15,901 bases of DNA from CAJXNP01 sp050305935 (GCA_050305935.1 JBNLGG010000083.1:1-15901); one strand, 5' to 3'; numbered from the stretch's first letter, positions 1 to 8,184 are shown. Notes: generated from the sequence alone by a model not told the origin. Program-made: numbers and translations.

Positions 1-1
1 G

Positions 2-280
2 GCTATTTTTAATGTCAACCACATACTTCGAAAAAACCGTACCATACTGAAATCCTTAAACCCGGTAGGCAAAACAACGGTAAGAAGGGCGCTTCTGGAA
101 AACAGCCAATTTAATTTTGACTTTTATACACATACCTACCGGGCAAAAAACGGGCTGGTGTACAGGTTTAATTATGAATATGGGTACTGCCTGGCGGAAG
201 ATGAAAAAGTGGTATTGGTCACTTACCAGCCATATATGGATTCTAAGATCTACCAGGTCTTCCAAAATAAAAATGAGTAA
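2..280 (+). CDS. C-terminal fragment of an unrecognised protein
   Basis: An open frame runs from the window edge (codons start at base 2) to a TAA at 278-280, giving 92 residues of a protein whose start lies outside the window. It reads like real coding sequence: it has mixed composition, aromatic/charged alternation (for example FNFDFYTHTYRAKNG, then a Tyr-rich stretch), no low-complexity tract, and ends QVFQNKNE. The alternation of Tyr, Phe and charged residues suggests beta structure, but I see no motif that names a family. It lies 115 bp upstream of the beta-lactamase-family gene on the same strand and could be its upstream neighbour. No hairpin terminator is obvious between them. No function is proposed. 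Confidence 0.6.
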   Translation, partial: AIFNVNHILRKNRTILKSLNPVGKTTVRRALLENSQFNFDFYTHTYRAKNGLVYRFNYEYGYCLAEDEKVVLVTYQPYMDSKIYQVFQNKNE

Positions 281-395
281 ATCTCCGGGACACTTCCGAA
301 CCCTTTGATGTCCTGAAATCAGCATTCCGAACAACTGCCAGTTCCGGACATACAACCTCATCATTTTTTCCTGGTCTTTTAGTAAAAATCAAAAA

Positions 396-1604
396 ATGAT
401 GATGAGAATGAGATTAACTGCAAGCGTTTTTATCCTGGCAGGTCTTATGACTTCGCTGACGATAAAAGACCAAACCGATCAGGAAAAACCGGACAAGTTT
501 TTCACCGGAAAGATGAAAAAGTCTGACAGGATAGGCATGCAGGTCGCCTATATCGCTAATGACGAGCTCCAATGGGTGCATAGTTACGGGATTAAAAGAT
601 ATCAAAGCACAGAGAGTGTGAATGACAGCACCCTTTTTATGGTAGCTTCCATTTCAAAACCTGTGACGGCACTGGCCTTGATGAAATTGTATGACGAAGG
701 AAAGCTATCATTGGACGATGATATCAATCGATATCTGCCCTTTAACATAGTCAATCCACTATTCCCTGAAAGGCCCATCACATTCAGGATGCTCCTCACC
801 CATGTATCTTCCATCCGGGACAACTGGTCCATACTGGAGCGGGTGTATACCATTGATCAGGGTGGCGATTCACCTATGAGCCTGGAAAGTTTCCTGGCTT
901 CTTATCTACTACCAGACGGTGAATACTATGATGCTTCCCGAAATTTCTATAAAGTGCCTCCCCAAACAGAGGAGCATTATTCAAATGTAGCTTATGGGCT
1001 CATAGGATACCTGGTAGAAAGAATTTCCGGCCAACCCTTTAGCCAGTACATGAACGAGCAGGTATTTAAGCCTCTTAAAATGAACAATACCTATTGGTTT
1101 CTATCCGATGTGCCACACGACAACATCGCCTCACCGCACAACATGCCCTACAAAGAAACAGACTTTAAAGGCACCCAGGTGTTGAATCATTTTGGCTACC
1201 CGAACTATCCCTCCGGACAATTGAGAACCACCGTGACGGACTACGCACAAATTGTGAAGCTCATGCTCAACAAAGGTAAAGTCGGAAACACTCAGTTTTC
1301 AAGTGAATCGACGGTTGACGAGTTCCTGAGAGTGCAGTATCCTGAAATCGACACGTGGCGGGCCATTTCATGGAGTTATAATGAGTTCGAGAGTCCACTG
1401 TATTATATGCTTATGCCAAGATACCCGTCCCATACCGGCCTTGATCCGGGGATGTCGTCCGTGGTGTCTTTTGATCCGAAAACCGGAAGGGGTATTCTGA
1501 TTTTTTCAAACTCTCCTACCACCACACTCAGGTCAGAAAAGATAATATACCTGGATATGGCAAAGAAATTATTTAAAGAAGCAACAAAATCAACAGAGAA
1601 ATGA
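396..1604 (+). CDS. Serine hydrolase, beta-lactamase / class C penicillin-binding-like family
   Basis: A 402-residue protein of the beta-lactamase-related serine hydrolase family (Pfam Beta-lactamase), which includes class C beta-lactamases, D-aminopeptidases and esterases. The three active-site motifs are visible: S85-x-x-K88 in VASISKP (nucleophile and general base), Y195-S-N197 in EEHYSNVAYG, and H346-T-G348 in PSHTGLDPG, the family's equivalent of KTG. The N-terminus has a basic start and a hydrophobic stretch (about residues 5-22), consistent with export, but the cleavage site is unclear. Several in-frame ATGs cluster at 396-410, so the exact start is uncertain; 396 is the outermost. The gene overlaps the next hydrolase by ATGA at 1601-1604, so the two are probably co-translated. 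HTG rather than KTG is common in the esterase/peptidase branches, so antibiotic hydrolysis should not be assumed. Confidence 0.9.
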   Translation: MMMRMRLTASVFILAGLMTSLTIKDQTDQEKPDKFFTGKMKKSDRIGMQVAYIANDELQWVHSYGIKRYQSTESVNDSTLFMVASISKPVTALALMKLYDEGKLSLDDDINRYLPFNIVNPLFPERPITFRMLLTHVSSIRDNWSILERVYTIDQGGDSPMSLESFLASYLLPDGEYYDASRNFYKVPPQTEEHYSNVAYGLIGYLVERISGQPFSQYMNEQVFKPLKMNNTYWFLSDVPHDNIASPHNMPYKETDFKGTQVLNHFGYPNYPSGQLRTTVTDYAQIVKLMLNKGKVGNTQFSSESTVDEFLRVQYPEIDTWRAISWSYNEFESPLYYMLMPRYPSHTGLDPGMSSVVSFDPKTGRGILIFSNSPTTTLRSEKIIYLDMAKKLFKEATKSTEK

Positions 1605-2563
1605 AAACGATAATAGTATTAATCAGCTCAATATTAATGATAGCTCAAGCACTTTATGCGCAAACGAGAATTGCCTCCACTGTTACCTTCAAGAGCGGTG
1701 AGGAAACGATAGAAGGAATATTGATTCGCCCCAGCGAAGAAGGGAAGCTGCCGGCCGTTGTCTTCCAGCAAGGGTCAGGCAATCATGCCTTTGACGGATA
1801 CGAAACCGAAGCATGGGGGCCACACAAGTTTTACATCGAAGATGTGTTGTTAGAGCAAGGATATGCCGTCCTCTATTGTAATAAAAGAGGCCTGGGAAAT
1901 TCGACCGGAAACTGGATGAAGAACGACTTTTACGGAAGAGCCGATGATGCCTACGCTGCCGTGGAATATTTGAAATCACGTGCGGACATAGATGCTACGA
2001 GAATTGGCATTTCCGGTCATAGCCAGGGAGGTTGGGTGGCTCAAATTGCAGCCTCCCGACATAAAGATATCGCCTTTGTGATCAGCTTAGCTGGTCCCAC
2101 TGTAGGTGTAAAAGAACAGACCGTCATGTTTGACAGCATAATGTATATGTGCAAGGGATATCCTGAGGATAAATTAGGCAAAAAGATGGCGAAGTATCGC
2201 AAACGCAAAAGAACCTCGGCCAACCTAGGTAAAACCCTTCCTTTTATTAAAAGTGCCTATTACTGGCATCTGATATATGGCTATAACAATGACGAGACCA
2301 TCCGGAATCTCACCTGCCCTACGCTTTTATTATTTGCGGAACATGACACAAACGTACCTCCGGAACAAAACATCGAGCACCTTAACGAGCTTTTTAACAA
2401 CCGTCCTCCTTCGAATTTTACGGTGAAGGTTATGCAGGGGGGACAACACGGATTTTACCAGGTAGCAGACCGATGTGTGGATTGGGATACCGCCAGCAAG
2501 CAGCCCTTCGACCCACAGTTTCAGGATGAAATACGCAGCTGGGTGAGAGATTTAAACGAGTGA
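1601..2563 (+). CDS. Exported alpha/beta hydrolase (dienelactone hydrolase / acyl esterase-like)
   Basis: A 320-residue alpha/beta-hydrolase fold enzyme. A signal peptide of about 20 residues ends ALYA|Q, so the product is probably periplasmic. The catalytic triad can be read off: Ser141 in the nucleophile elbow GISGHSQGG, Asp249 in LLLFAEHDTNVPP, and His283 in GGQHGFY. An oxyanion-side segment, QQGSGNH, lies near residue 56, and CNKRGLGNSTGNW resembles the RG.G.S segment of the dienelactone hydrolase / X-Pro dipeptidyl-peptidase-like group. The start codon lies inside the last codons of the upstream beta-lactamase-family gene (4-bp overlap), and the pair ends at a strong terminator about 100 bp downstream. 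Pairing of two serine hydrolases suggests stepwise processing of an ester or peptide, but the substrate cannot be read from the sequence. Confidence 0.88.
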   Translation: MKTIIVLISSILMIAQALYAQTRIASTVTFKSGEETIEGILIRPSEEGKLPAVVFQQGSGNHAFDGYETEAWGPHKFYIEDVLLEQGYAVLYCNKRGLGNSTGNWMKNDFYGRADDAYAAVEYLKSRADIDATRIGISGHSQGGWVAQIAASRHKDIAFVISLAGPTVGVKEQTVMFDSIMYMCKGYPEDKLGKKMAKYRKRKRTSANLGKTLPFIKSAYYWHLIYGYNNDETIRNLTCPTLLLFAEHDTNVPPEQNIEHLNELFNNRPPSNFTVKVMQGGQHGFYQVADRCVDWDTASKQPFDPQFQDEIRSWVRDLNE

Positions 2564-2659
2564 TCGAGGATAGAAAAGATGAATACAAGTTTCAACGGAA
2601 ACAGTCAGACTTAATGAATGTACCAGCGAAGAGGGTAGCAATGCTTTCTGTTACCTGAG

Positions 2660-2703
2660 ATGATGCCATTTGAAGGACAGTAAAGTGGCATCATTTTTTT
2701 TCC
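2660..2703 (+). terminator. Rho-independent terminator after the two-hydrolase operon
   Basis: ATGATGCCA-TTT pairs with AAAGTGGCATCAT (one bulged base, loop of about 10 nt), followed directly by a T tract running into 2703. It is placed about 97 bp after the hydrolase stop codon. Confidence 0.85.
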
Positions 2704-2786
2704 TTTTTTTCTTAGCTGTTCAATTCAATACCCATTTGTTCTTCCATACTCACCACTTAAGAGAAACTTCTTCTTTCTTATTACTA

Positions 2787-2936
2787 GTGTCAAGTCATAC
2801 CTACTATTTCGGGTTCGTAAAAAGTCGATTTTGTCAAATAACACTCCCCTACCCCTCTTCCCGATAGCTTCTATCGGGAGGGAATATAGGTGACTTTTTG
2901 CGAACCCGAACTGACAGTTTACTATTGACTTAACAC
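2787..2936. mobile_element. 150-bp MITE-like inverted-repeat element
   Basis: Nested inverted repeats share one centre. The outer arms are GTGTCAAGTCA (2787-2797) and TGACTTAACAC (2926-2936), with 10 of 11 pairing. The long inner arms at 2808-2827 and 2891-2910 match at 18 of 20 positions (core TTCGGGTTCG / CGAACCCGAA). A perfect central hairpin, CCCGATAG-ctt-CTATCGGG, lies at 2860-2878. No transposase is encoded, so this fits a non-autonomous miniature element or a large structured intergenic repeat. A clear target-site duplication was not found. Confidence 0.5.
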
Positions 2937-2939
2937 GAG

Positions 2940-3055
2940 ACTCCCACGTCTCGCAAATCGCGGTCCTGGGAGTGACGGCGGGGGGAACATAATTCATACC
3001 CTTAAAAGGCGATTGTCCCCGGATTCCCGTCTTCCGACAGGCAGGTATTCCGGGG
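2940..3055. repeat. Two further stem-loops in the gap before the DUF5916 gene
   Basis: ACTCCCA (2940-2946) pairs with TGGGAGT (2967-2973). CCCCGGA (3017-3023) pairs with TCCGGGG (3049-3055), around an imperfect inner stem CCCGTC/GACAGG. Neither has a T tract. The remaining gap up to 3195 shows no gene and no promoter I would defend. Confidence 0.4.
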
Positions 3056-3195
3056 CCTATAGCAACCTGCAGAAATGCATCGGCCTCAAAAAAGCCTAAA
3101 ACCTACCTAAAAGAAACCTTCATTTTAAGCCTCACAGGCTAACAATTACTTAATTTTTTCACCCGCCGGCAATAAGTTGGAATCTAAACCTATTA

Positions 3196-5457
3196 ATGCG
3201 TAAATTATTCAACGTGAAAAAAATTGGTTTACCTGTTTCTAAAGGATCTATCCTTTTACTGTTATTCTTATTGGCCGTCCCATTGTTCAGCACATCCTAT
3301 CTGCTGGCTCAGGACCTGCAAGATCCCATTGAGATTCCCCAACTCAAAGGAGAGATAAAAATCGATGGGATGGTTGACGATCCCTCCTGGTCAGAAATCA
3401 CGCCCATGCCTCTGACCATGCATTGGCCAGACTATCAAGGCCAGCTAACTGAAATGACGGAAATCCGGGTGGCCTATGATAGGGAATACTTATATGTAAG
3501 TGGAATTTGTCACGACAGCGAGCCTGATAAAATTCAGGCAACTTCCTTTCAGCGGGACAATTTATCCCAGACGATGGACCACGTGGTGATCATATTGGAT
3601 ACCTATGATGATAATGAAAATTCCCTCATTTTTGCAGTGACACCCACCGGATCAAGAGTAGATATGGCAGTAAAAAATGACGCCCAGGGTGATTCTCCTG
3701 TTAATGATTCCTGGAACAGCTATTGGATTGCCAATACGACCATGGATGAACATGGCTGGCAGGTAGAAATGAGAATTCCATTTAGCAGTCTGCGTTTTCA
3801 GGTCGAAAACAATGAAGTGAAAATGGGAATGTCGCTTTACCGCTACATCCCCCGCAAACGGGAAATGCAAACCTACCCTGCCATCCGGCCTGACTGGGGT
3901 TTCTGGAGTTTTGCAAAAGCTTCTCAGGCGCAAACGGTCTCATTCAATGGAATTGAAAACAAACGTCCCTGGTATGTTTCTCCCTATGTGCTTGGCGGAA
4001 TCGGGCACCACTACGAAGACAATGAATCAGGAGCTTATCAAAAGTTTAACGATAACAATGCACAGGCTGGCTTAGATGTGCAGCATGCGATCAGTGATAA
4101 CCTGAATGCAGACTTTACGATCAATACGGATTTTGCACAGGTGGAAGCGGACAACCAGGTGGTAAATCTTTCCCGCTTTTCCTTATTCTTCCCGGAAAAA
4201 CGAAAATTCTTCCTGGAACGGGCGAGCGTCTTTGATTTCAAATATGACCTGAATAACAATATGTTTTATAGCCGACGAATCGGGATCATCGATGGCGAAA
4301 TCATCCCGCTTTGGGGCGGCGCACGATTAGTTGGGAGATTTAACAAATGGGATGTTGGGATGCTCAATCTCCAATCCCGCGCCAGGGACGAAAATGTTTC
4401 AGAAAACTTTGGTGCCATTAGGATCCGAAAAAATGTTTTCAATCCACGATCCTATGTAGGTGGCATGATGACTTCCCGAATAGGTACGGACGGGCATAAG
4501 AATTATGCCTATGGGATTGATGGTATTATCAATGTATTCAAGCAGGATTATCTTAAGGTTAATTTGGCACAATCCTATGATACAGACGACACCTCAAATT
4601 TAAAGGCGATTGATAAATCGCGGATTTATATCATGTGGGAAAACAGGATCATTAATGGATTTGGATACAAATTCAGCTACTCCAATGTGGGAAATGAATA
4701 CAAACCGGGAATTGGATTTGAACAGCGACAAAATTTCTCACAGTTCAGTGACAAATTGTTTTATAGTTGGTTTGCTCCCGAGTCATCAAATCTCCGACAA
4801 ACGACCATTGAGATCAATGGCGGAGCCTCTATCAATAATACGACGAATAAATTAGAAACATCCACAGTTGGCCTGGCGGGAGTCTGGATATGGGATCGGA
4901 ATAACCAGTTGAACATTACACTGGATTATTTCAACGACAACGTACCGGACACTTTTGATTTATCAGACGATATTAGCATCACTCCTGATACATATACCAA
5001 CAATAGTGTAGGAATATTTTACGGCACAGCCCCGGTTGGTTTGATGCGCGTTGGAACCAACTTTAATCTGGGTACCTTTTATGGAGGGGAACTAATTTCA
5101 TTCAGTGTCGAACCGGAAATTATTTTCTCCAAATTTTTTCAGCTATCCGGGTTTTACCAGTATAACCATATCAACTTCAGTTCTTTAGATAAAACCTTTA
5201 CGTCGCACATCGCACGCTTGAACATGGTCACCTCCTTCAGTGTGAAATTTTCTATTTCAGCTTTTGTCCAGGTGAATTCACTTCAGGATATCAGTGCGTT
5301 AAATTTTAGATTCCGATATAACCCGGTGGATGGTAATGATTTGTATTTTGTATACAATGAAACACTGAACAATAAACCCATGTCCATCGAACCTCGCCTC
5401 CCGGTTTCAGATAATCGCGCGATTATGGTGAAATATATTCATACGTTTAGGTGGTGA
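3196..5457 (+). CDS. CBM9-like / DUF5916 outer-membrane protein
   Basis: A 753-residue exported protein. It has a long signal sequence (basic start, hydrophobic core about residues 19-37, likely cleavage near LLA|Q). The N-terminal domain (about 45-235) resembles the carbohydrate-binding family 9-like domain: KIDGMVDDPSW, then DREYLYVSGICHDSEP and DHVVIILDTYDD, and GWQVEMRIPFSSLRF. The rest (about 240-753) is DUF5916, recognised by the hallmark FFPEKRKFFLE at 331-341 and by amphipathic beta strands ending in Phe-Arg-Trp, as expected of an outer-membrane barrel. Length is usual for the family. Function is not established in general; binding or transport of a glycan or hydrophobic ligand at the outer membrane is inference. 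It appears monocistronic. A decayed sequence resembling its 3' end lies about 900 bp downstream (6336-6408). Confidence 0.9.
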   Translation: MRKLFNVKKIGLPVSKGSILLLLFLLAVPLFSTSYLLAQDLQDPIEIPQLKGEIKIDGMVDDPSWSEITPMPLTMHWPDYQGQLTEMTEIRVAYDREYLYVSGICHDSEPDKIQATSFQRDNLSQTMDHVVIILDTYDDNENSLIFAVTPTGSRVDMAVKNDAQGDSPVNDSWNSYWIANTTMDEHGWQVEMRIPFSSLRFQVENNEVKMGMSLYRYIPRKREMQTYPAIRPDWGFWSFAKASQAQTVSFNGIENKRPWYVSPYVLGGIGHHYEDNESGAYQKFNDNNAQAGLDVQHAISDNLNADFTINTDFAQVEADNQVVNLSRFSLFFPEKRKFFLERASVFDFKYDLNNNMFYSRRIGIIDGEIIPLWGGARLVGRFNKWDVGMLNLQSRARDENVSENFGAIRIRKNVFNPRSYVGGMMTSRIGTDGHKNYAYGIDGIINVFKQDYLKVNLAQSYDTDDTSNLKAIDKSRIYIMWENRIINGFGYKFSYSNVGNEYKPGIGFEQRQNFSQFSDKLFYSWFAPESSNLRQTTIEINGGASINNTTNKLETSTVGLAGVWIWDRNNQLNITLDYFNDNVPDTFDLSDDISITPDTYTNNSVGIFYGTAPVGLMRVGTNFNLGTFYGGELISFSVEPEIIFSKFFQLSGFYQYNHINFSSLDKTFTSHIARLNMVTSFSVKFSISAFVQVNSLQDISALNFRFRYNPVDGNDLYFVYNETLNNKPMSIEPRLPVSDNRAIMVKYIHTFRW

Positions 5458-5640
5458 ATAATTAGCTCAATAAAATAGCACCAAGTACCGAATTACTAGG
5501 ATATCTCTATGCCTGTTAAAATTCTTACTTCCCTTGTCAGTGAATGTCGGGCTTAATGGAAATGCACACCTTTCCGCATTCCAATGCCTTCACTTGCAAG
5601 GTGATACTGAATGGTAAAGTCAAAAGAATTAAAACTTATT

Positions 5641-6021
5641 CTATTCGAAGTTTGAGACTTCTTCTTTTTGACCAAATCCGGCTATTAAATCTGAATTATC
5701 ACCTTTAGGATCTGGGCCGTATTCATTTTCTCCATGATCTCCCTCAGTAGCAGCTAGAATTAAATTATATATCGGGATTATAATGTACCAACCACTACGT
5801 CCGGTATCATGCATTCTTCTTACACCCACGGCAAGTGATGGTAAGAGCACCGCTAAACTATAGAGGTTTCCAAGAAATTCGGTTTCAAAATAGAGTTCAG
5901 CAAAGGACAATCCGATTGAAATGATAAGGTTTGTTAAAACAAAATACCAATATTCTGCTCTTCTTGCGCGACCATTAAAGTTGACATAGTTTTGTAAGAC
6001 TTTCAAATAGTAAGTAAACAT
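5641..6021 (-). CDS. DUF805 family inner-membrane protein
   Basis: A 126-residue membrane protein of the DUF805 family (YhaH-like). The hallmark segments are NFNGRARRAEYWYF at 14-27, VGVRRMHDTGRSGW at 65-78, and the polar tail motif GENEYGPDPKG at 97-107. Hydrophobic segments fall at about 23-42, 48-68 and 76-92, so three membrane spans are likely. No biochemical role is known for the family. The gene stands alone on the minus strand, with a terminator-like hairpin about 25 bp before its start codon. Confidence 0.9.
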   Translation of the reverse strand: MFTYYLKVLQNYVNFNGRARRAEYWYFVLTNLIISIGLSFAELYFETEFLGNLYSLAVLLPSLAVGVRRMHDTGRSGWYIIIPIYNLILAATEGDHGENEYGPDPKGDNSDLIAGFGQKEEVSNFE

Positions 6022-6036
6022 CGTTTTATTTGGTTT

Positions 6037-6060
6037 TTAAAAAATAGCCTGTTACAGGCT
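6037..6060 (-). promoter_or_regulatory. Hairpin plus T-run in the DUF805 leader
   Basis: Read on the minus strand, AGCCTG-taa-CAGGCT (6046-6060) is followed by ATTTTTT, shortly before the DUF805 ATG. It could stop stray transcripts arriving from the decayed zone, or act as a leader attenuator. The stem is short (6 bp). Confidence 0.35.
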
Positions 6061-6108
6061 CATCAATTATTATAAAAATCCCAACATTGTGAGGTGGGAA
6101 ATCCCCAT

Positions 6109-6125
6109 GTTATCAACTTGATAAC
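6109..6125. promoter_or_regulatory. 17-bp perfect palindrome, possible operator
   Basis: GTTATCAA-c-TTGATAAC is a perfect dyad about 90 bp upstream of the DUF805 start. The length and symmetry fit a dimeric repressor site, but no cognate regulator is encoded nearby. Confidence 0.3.
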
Positions 6126-6335
6126 TAAACTTCGAATTAATTTTCCTTGTAAACATATGGATAAAAGTTAAAATTTAATCTATTACCAATCATTTACTTT
6201 GTTGTGGAATAAGACACCTTTAGATTAGAAATAAATATTAAGATATATTCAGGAGTGACATAATCATAATGAAATTATAATTTGATGGATTCGTGACAAA
6301 AGGTGCAATTTTCATTTCTTATTCCATTTTGTCAT

Positions 6336-6408
6336 CTATTACCTCATTCACAGTCTCGGATAATGGCGCGATCAGAGTAATAAATTCATTGTAAACATGA
6401 AGATGTGA
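6336..6408 (+). pseudogene. Remnant of the 3' end of a second DUF5916-type gene
   Basis: Reading from 6350 gives TVSDNGAIRV; after a one-base frame slip near 6380, KFIVNMKM follows and then TGA at 6406-6408. The intact DUF5916 gene ends PVSDNRAIMV, KYIHTFRW and stop, so the shared S-D-N-x-A-I-x-V core and the stop position coincide. Over the 32 bases starting at the TCTCGGATAAT segment, about 24 match the intact gene by eye. The stretch is short, so chance cannot be excluded. Anything upstream of about 6336 has lost recognisable similarity. Confidence 0.4.
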
Positions 6409-6490
6409 TTATATTCAGATCATTTTAACTATGATCTCGTATATCACCTATTCATAGTACTTTGATTTTTTAAAAAGCCTTAACCATCAC

Positions 6491-6708
6491 ATGTCAATTT
6501 TTCGCATCAGACCCATCGAAGAAAGAGACTTTTAACACTACTCAAACTTTTTCATGAATTCGCCGAGTTCGAAAAGACAACGAAGAAGGATAAGATGTTT
6601 AATTGTCATAAGAATTACTTAGTTTCTCACCTGCTACTGGGTTGCGTAAGCGGTTTTCTTAGCAATATATATATAGCTACTGCCAATTGTCACAAAAGAT
6701 TTTTATAA
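6491..6708 (+). pseudogene. Broken N-terminus of a GNAT-type acetyltransferase
   Basis: ATG at 6491 gives MSIFRIRPIEERDF, then an in-frame TAA at 6533. One frame over (from 6535) the text continues TLLKLFHEFAEFEKTTKKDK and MFN. Joined, this is the typical opening of a GNAT N-acetyltransferase: the FRIRP strand followed by helix 1 with LL.LF.EFAEFEK. The second frame stays open to a TAA at 6706-6708 but no longer looks like a GNAT; the acetyl-CoA loop (R/Q-x-x-G-x-G/A) is absent. The frame change fits one lost base near 6530-6535. It is truncated to about the first 37 family-like residues. Confidence 0.5.
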
Positions 6709-7084
6709 TATCTCCATAGTTCCACCTGAATGCACACAAAGAAAATTCAGACCATCAAAAATCGGAAGATGTTATTGATGTCAACCAAGTCATGCCGCTT
6801 TTCATCAAAAAAAAACTGCTTTTTCTTCCGTATAAAAATTCATTTTAGGTTTTAAGTTGAGCTTTAAAATCCTTATCGAAGCGATCATTACTATCGTATA
6901 ATCATTTTTCGTATTCTAACTAAACATGGAGCACAATTATGTCATCTTTTTTTACATTATTTTATATTTTTTTTCATATTTATTTCTTTTTTATAGCTTT
7001 TTATAGCTTTTTCATAATTATATTAACACATTATATGATGTTATTATTTTATTTTATTGCAAACTATACTAAACAATACGTAAA
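6709..7084. other. AT-rich gap with no recognisable gene
   Basis: This is strongly AT-rich leader DNA before the lipoprotein gene. I see no open frame with family features on either strand. Its only repeat is a tandem pair of the 10-mer TTATAGCTTT at 6991-7010. The promoter of the lipoprotein gene should lie here, but no convincing -33/-7 pair was found. Confidence 0.5.
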
Positions 7085-8170
7085 ATGAAAATCAAATTTT
7101 TAATCACGATTCTAATTGCTTCTTCAATAGCAATTATTAATGGATGTTTGCAAAACGACGATGCAGACCAATTAATCAATGACGACAATGTCCTAAGCGA
7201 GCGAATCATTTCCGATGTCAACGAATTGAGGGACGAGGAAGATGACGCTGGCAATTCGAGAACCGCCGCCTATGGTTGTGGTAACAATGCCAGCGGAAGT
7301 TTTTCCGGGACAGGTTACTACACCTATCCAGACAGAACGCTTTCCTTTGCTGGTCAAAGTTCAAACTGTGTGATTACTTTGTATGTAAGTGCTTATGAAG
7401 TGCCTAACAAATTCACTGTTCGGGATGCAAACAACAATATCGTGGCGAGCTCTAACTGGCTTGGTCAGGCAAGCTATCCCGGCCCATACGGATCGTCTTT
7501 AAATAACTCAGGATCACAAACACTTACATTTACCAAGGGGAGTTCGAGTACTTTTACTCTTCAGGTAAACACAATGGCTCCTTACCCGCCATATACCCTG
7601 AGGGAGGATGTATGGAATGTTTCAATTTCATGTAATTGCCCTCCCACATGCACTGACGGAATAAAAAATGGTAATGAGACAGGAGTTGATTGTGGTGGTA
7701 GTTGCCCGGCTTGCCCTTCATCGTGCAGCGATGGAATACAAAATGGTAATGAAACAGGAATTGATTGCGGCGGAAGCTGTCCAGCTTGTGTAGATTGTGA
7801 TTGTAGTGTTGTTGGCTACAATGGCTCTTACAACGGTACCGGCTATTACAAATATCCAAATAAGACCATCAATGTCAACGATATTGACCAAGGATGTACG
7901 GTACAACTACGAGTTGACGCCCTGGAAGTACCAAACAAATTCACGCTCAAGGATGGAAATGGGAATATTGTAGCGACCTCCGGTTGGAATGGAATAGCAA
8001 GTTATGGCGGCCCCTACGGAAACTCGCTAAACACTCCTGCATCCGAGTATATAACCTTCCAGAAAGGGAGCTTTAGTTCGTATACTTTGGAGATAGAGAC
8101 CATGGCTCCTTATCCTCCCTATCCTTCAAGGGTAGATGAGTGGTATGTTACGAAAAGCTGTCCCAATTGA
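7085..8170 (+). CDS. Surface lipoprotein with duplicated domain around two Cys-rich repeats
   Basis: A 361-residue predicted lipoprotein: hydrophobic signal, then lipobox IINGC with Cys21, followed by an acidic linker (about 23-58) like the Asp/Glu-rich signals of exported Bacteroidota lipoproteins. Two copies of a domain of about 120 residues lie at 65-185 and 238-359. They share GTGYY.YP, EVPNKFT, NNIVA/GNIVA, PYG.SLN, and MAPYPPY near the end, with Cys near both boundaries. Between them are two 22-residue repeats (189-210 and 214-235) of the form C.DGI.NGNETG.DCGGSCPAC, a Cys-rich motif seen in secreted bacterial proteins. The many paired cysteines suggest disulfides. Enzyme motifs are not evident, so adhesion or ligand binding is only a guess. 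It is unrelated to its neighbours and sits alone between gene remnants. Confidence 0.85.
   Translation: MKIKFLITILIASSIAIINGCLQNDDADQLINDDNVLSERIISDVNELRDEEDDAGNSRTAAYGCGNNASGSFSGTGYYTYPDRTLSFAGQSSNCVITLYVSAYEVPNKFTVRDANNNIVASSNWLGQASYPGPYGSSLNNSGSQTLTFTKGSSSTFTLQVNTMAPYPPYTLREDVWNVSISCNCPPTCTDGIKNGNETGVDCGGSCPACPSSCSDGIQNGNETGIDCGGSCPACVDCDCSVVGYNGSYNGTGYYKYPNKTINVNDIDQGCTVQLRVDALEVPNKFTLKDGNGNIVATSGWNGIASYGGPYGNSLNTPASEYITFQKGSFSSYTLEIETMAPYPPYPSRVDEWYVTKSCPN
7649..7789 (+). repeat. Two in-frame copies of a Cys-rich 25-residue repeat
   Basis: Copies at 7649-7714 and 7724-7789 encode 22-residue units separated by Pro-Ser-Ser. The units differ only at T/S, K/Q and V/I, giving 19 identities in 22. 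Confidence 0.9.
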
Positions 8171-8184
8171 GATACATTTAAACA

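Noticed and set aside
56..364. A 102-codon minus-strand frame at the left edge
   Set aside because: It is antisense to the coherent plus-strand fragment at 2-280 and has no recognisable motif or plausible composition.
396..1604. Calling this an antibiotic-resistance beta-lactamase
   Set aside because: The motifs fit the wide serine hydrolase family (HTG in place of KTG); esterase or peptidase roles are at least as likely.
2725..2997. A 90-codon minus-strand frame through the inverted-repeat element
   Set aside because: It runs straight across the 150-bp inverted repeat and the ACTCCCA hairpin, has no family features, and its reading is explained by the symmetry of the repeat.
6900..7084. 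AT-rich block with tandem 10-mers as a replication or transfer origin
   Set aside because: There are no iterons, DnaA-box cluster or replication or relaxase gene; AT-richness alone is normal for spacers here.
7649..7789. CRISPR-like short repeats
   Set aside because: There are only two units, in frame, encoding a Cys-rich peptide with a 9-nt spacer; this is a protein repeat.
7554..7906. His/Asn-rich minus-strand frames opposite the lipoprotein
   Set aside because: They are antisense readings of the Gly/Asn/Cys-rich repeats; the plus strand has a signal peptide, a lipobox and duplicated domains.
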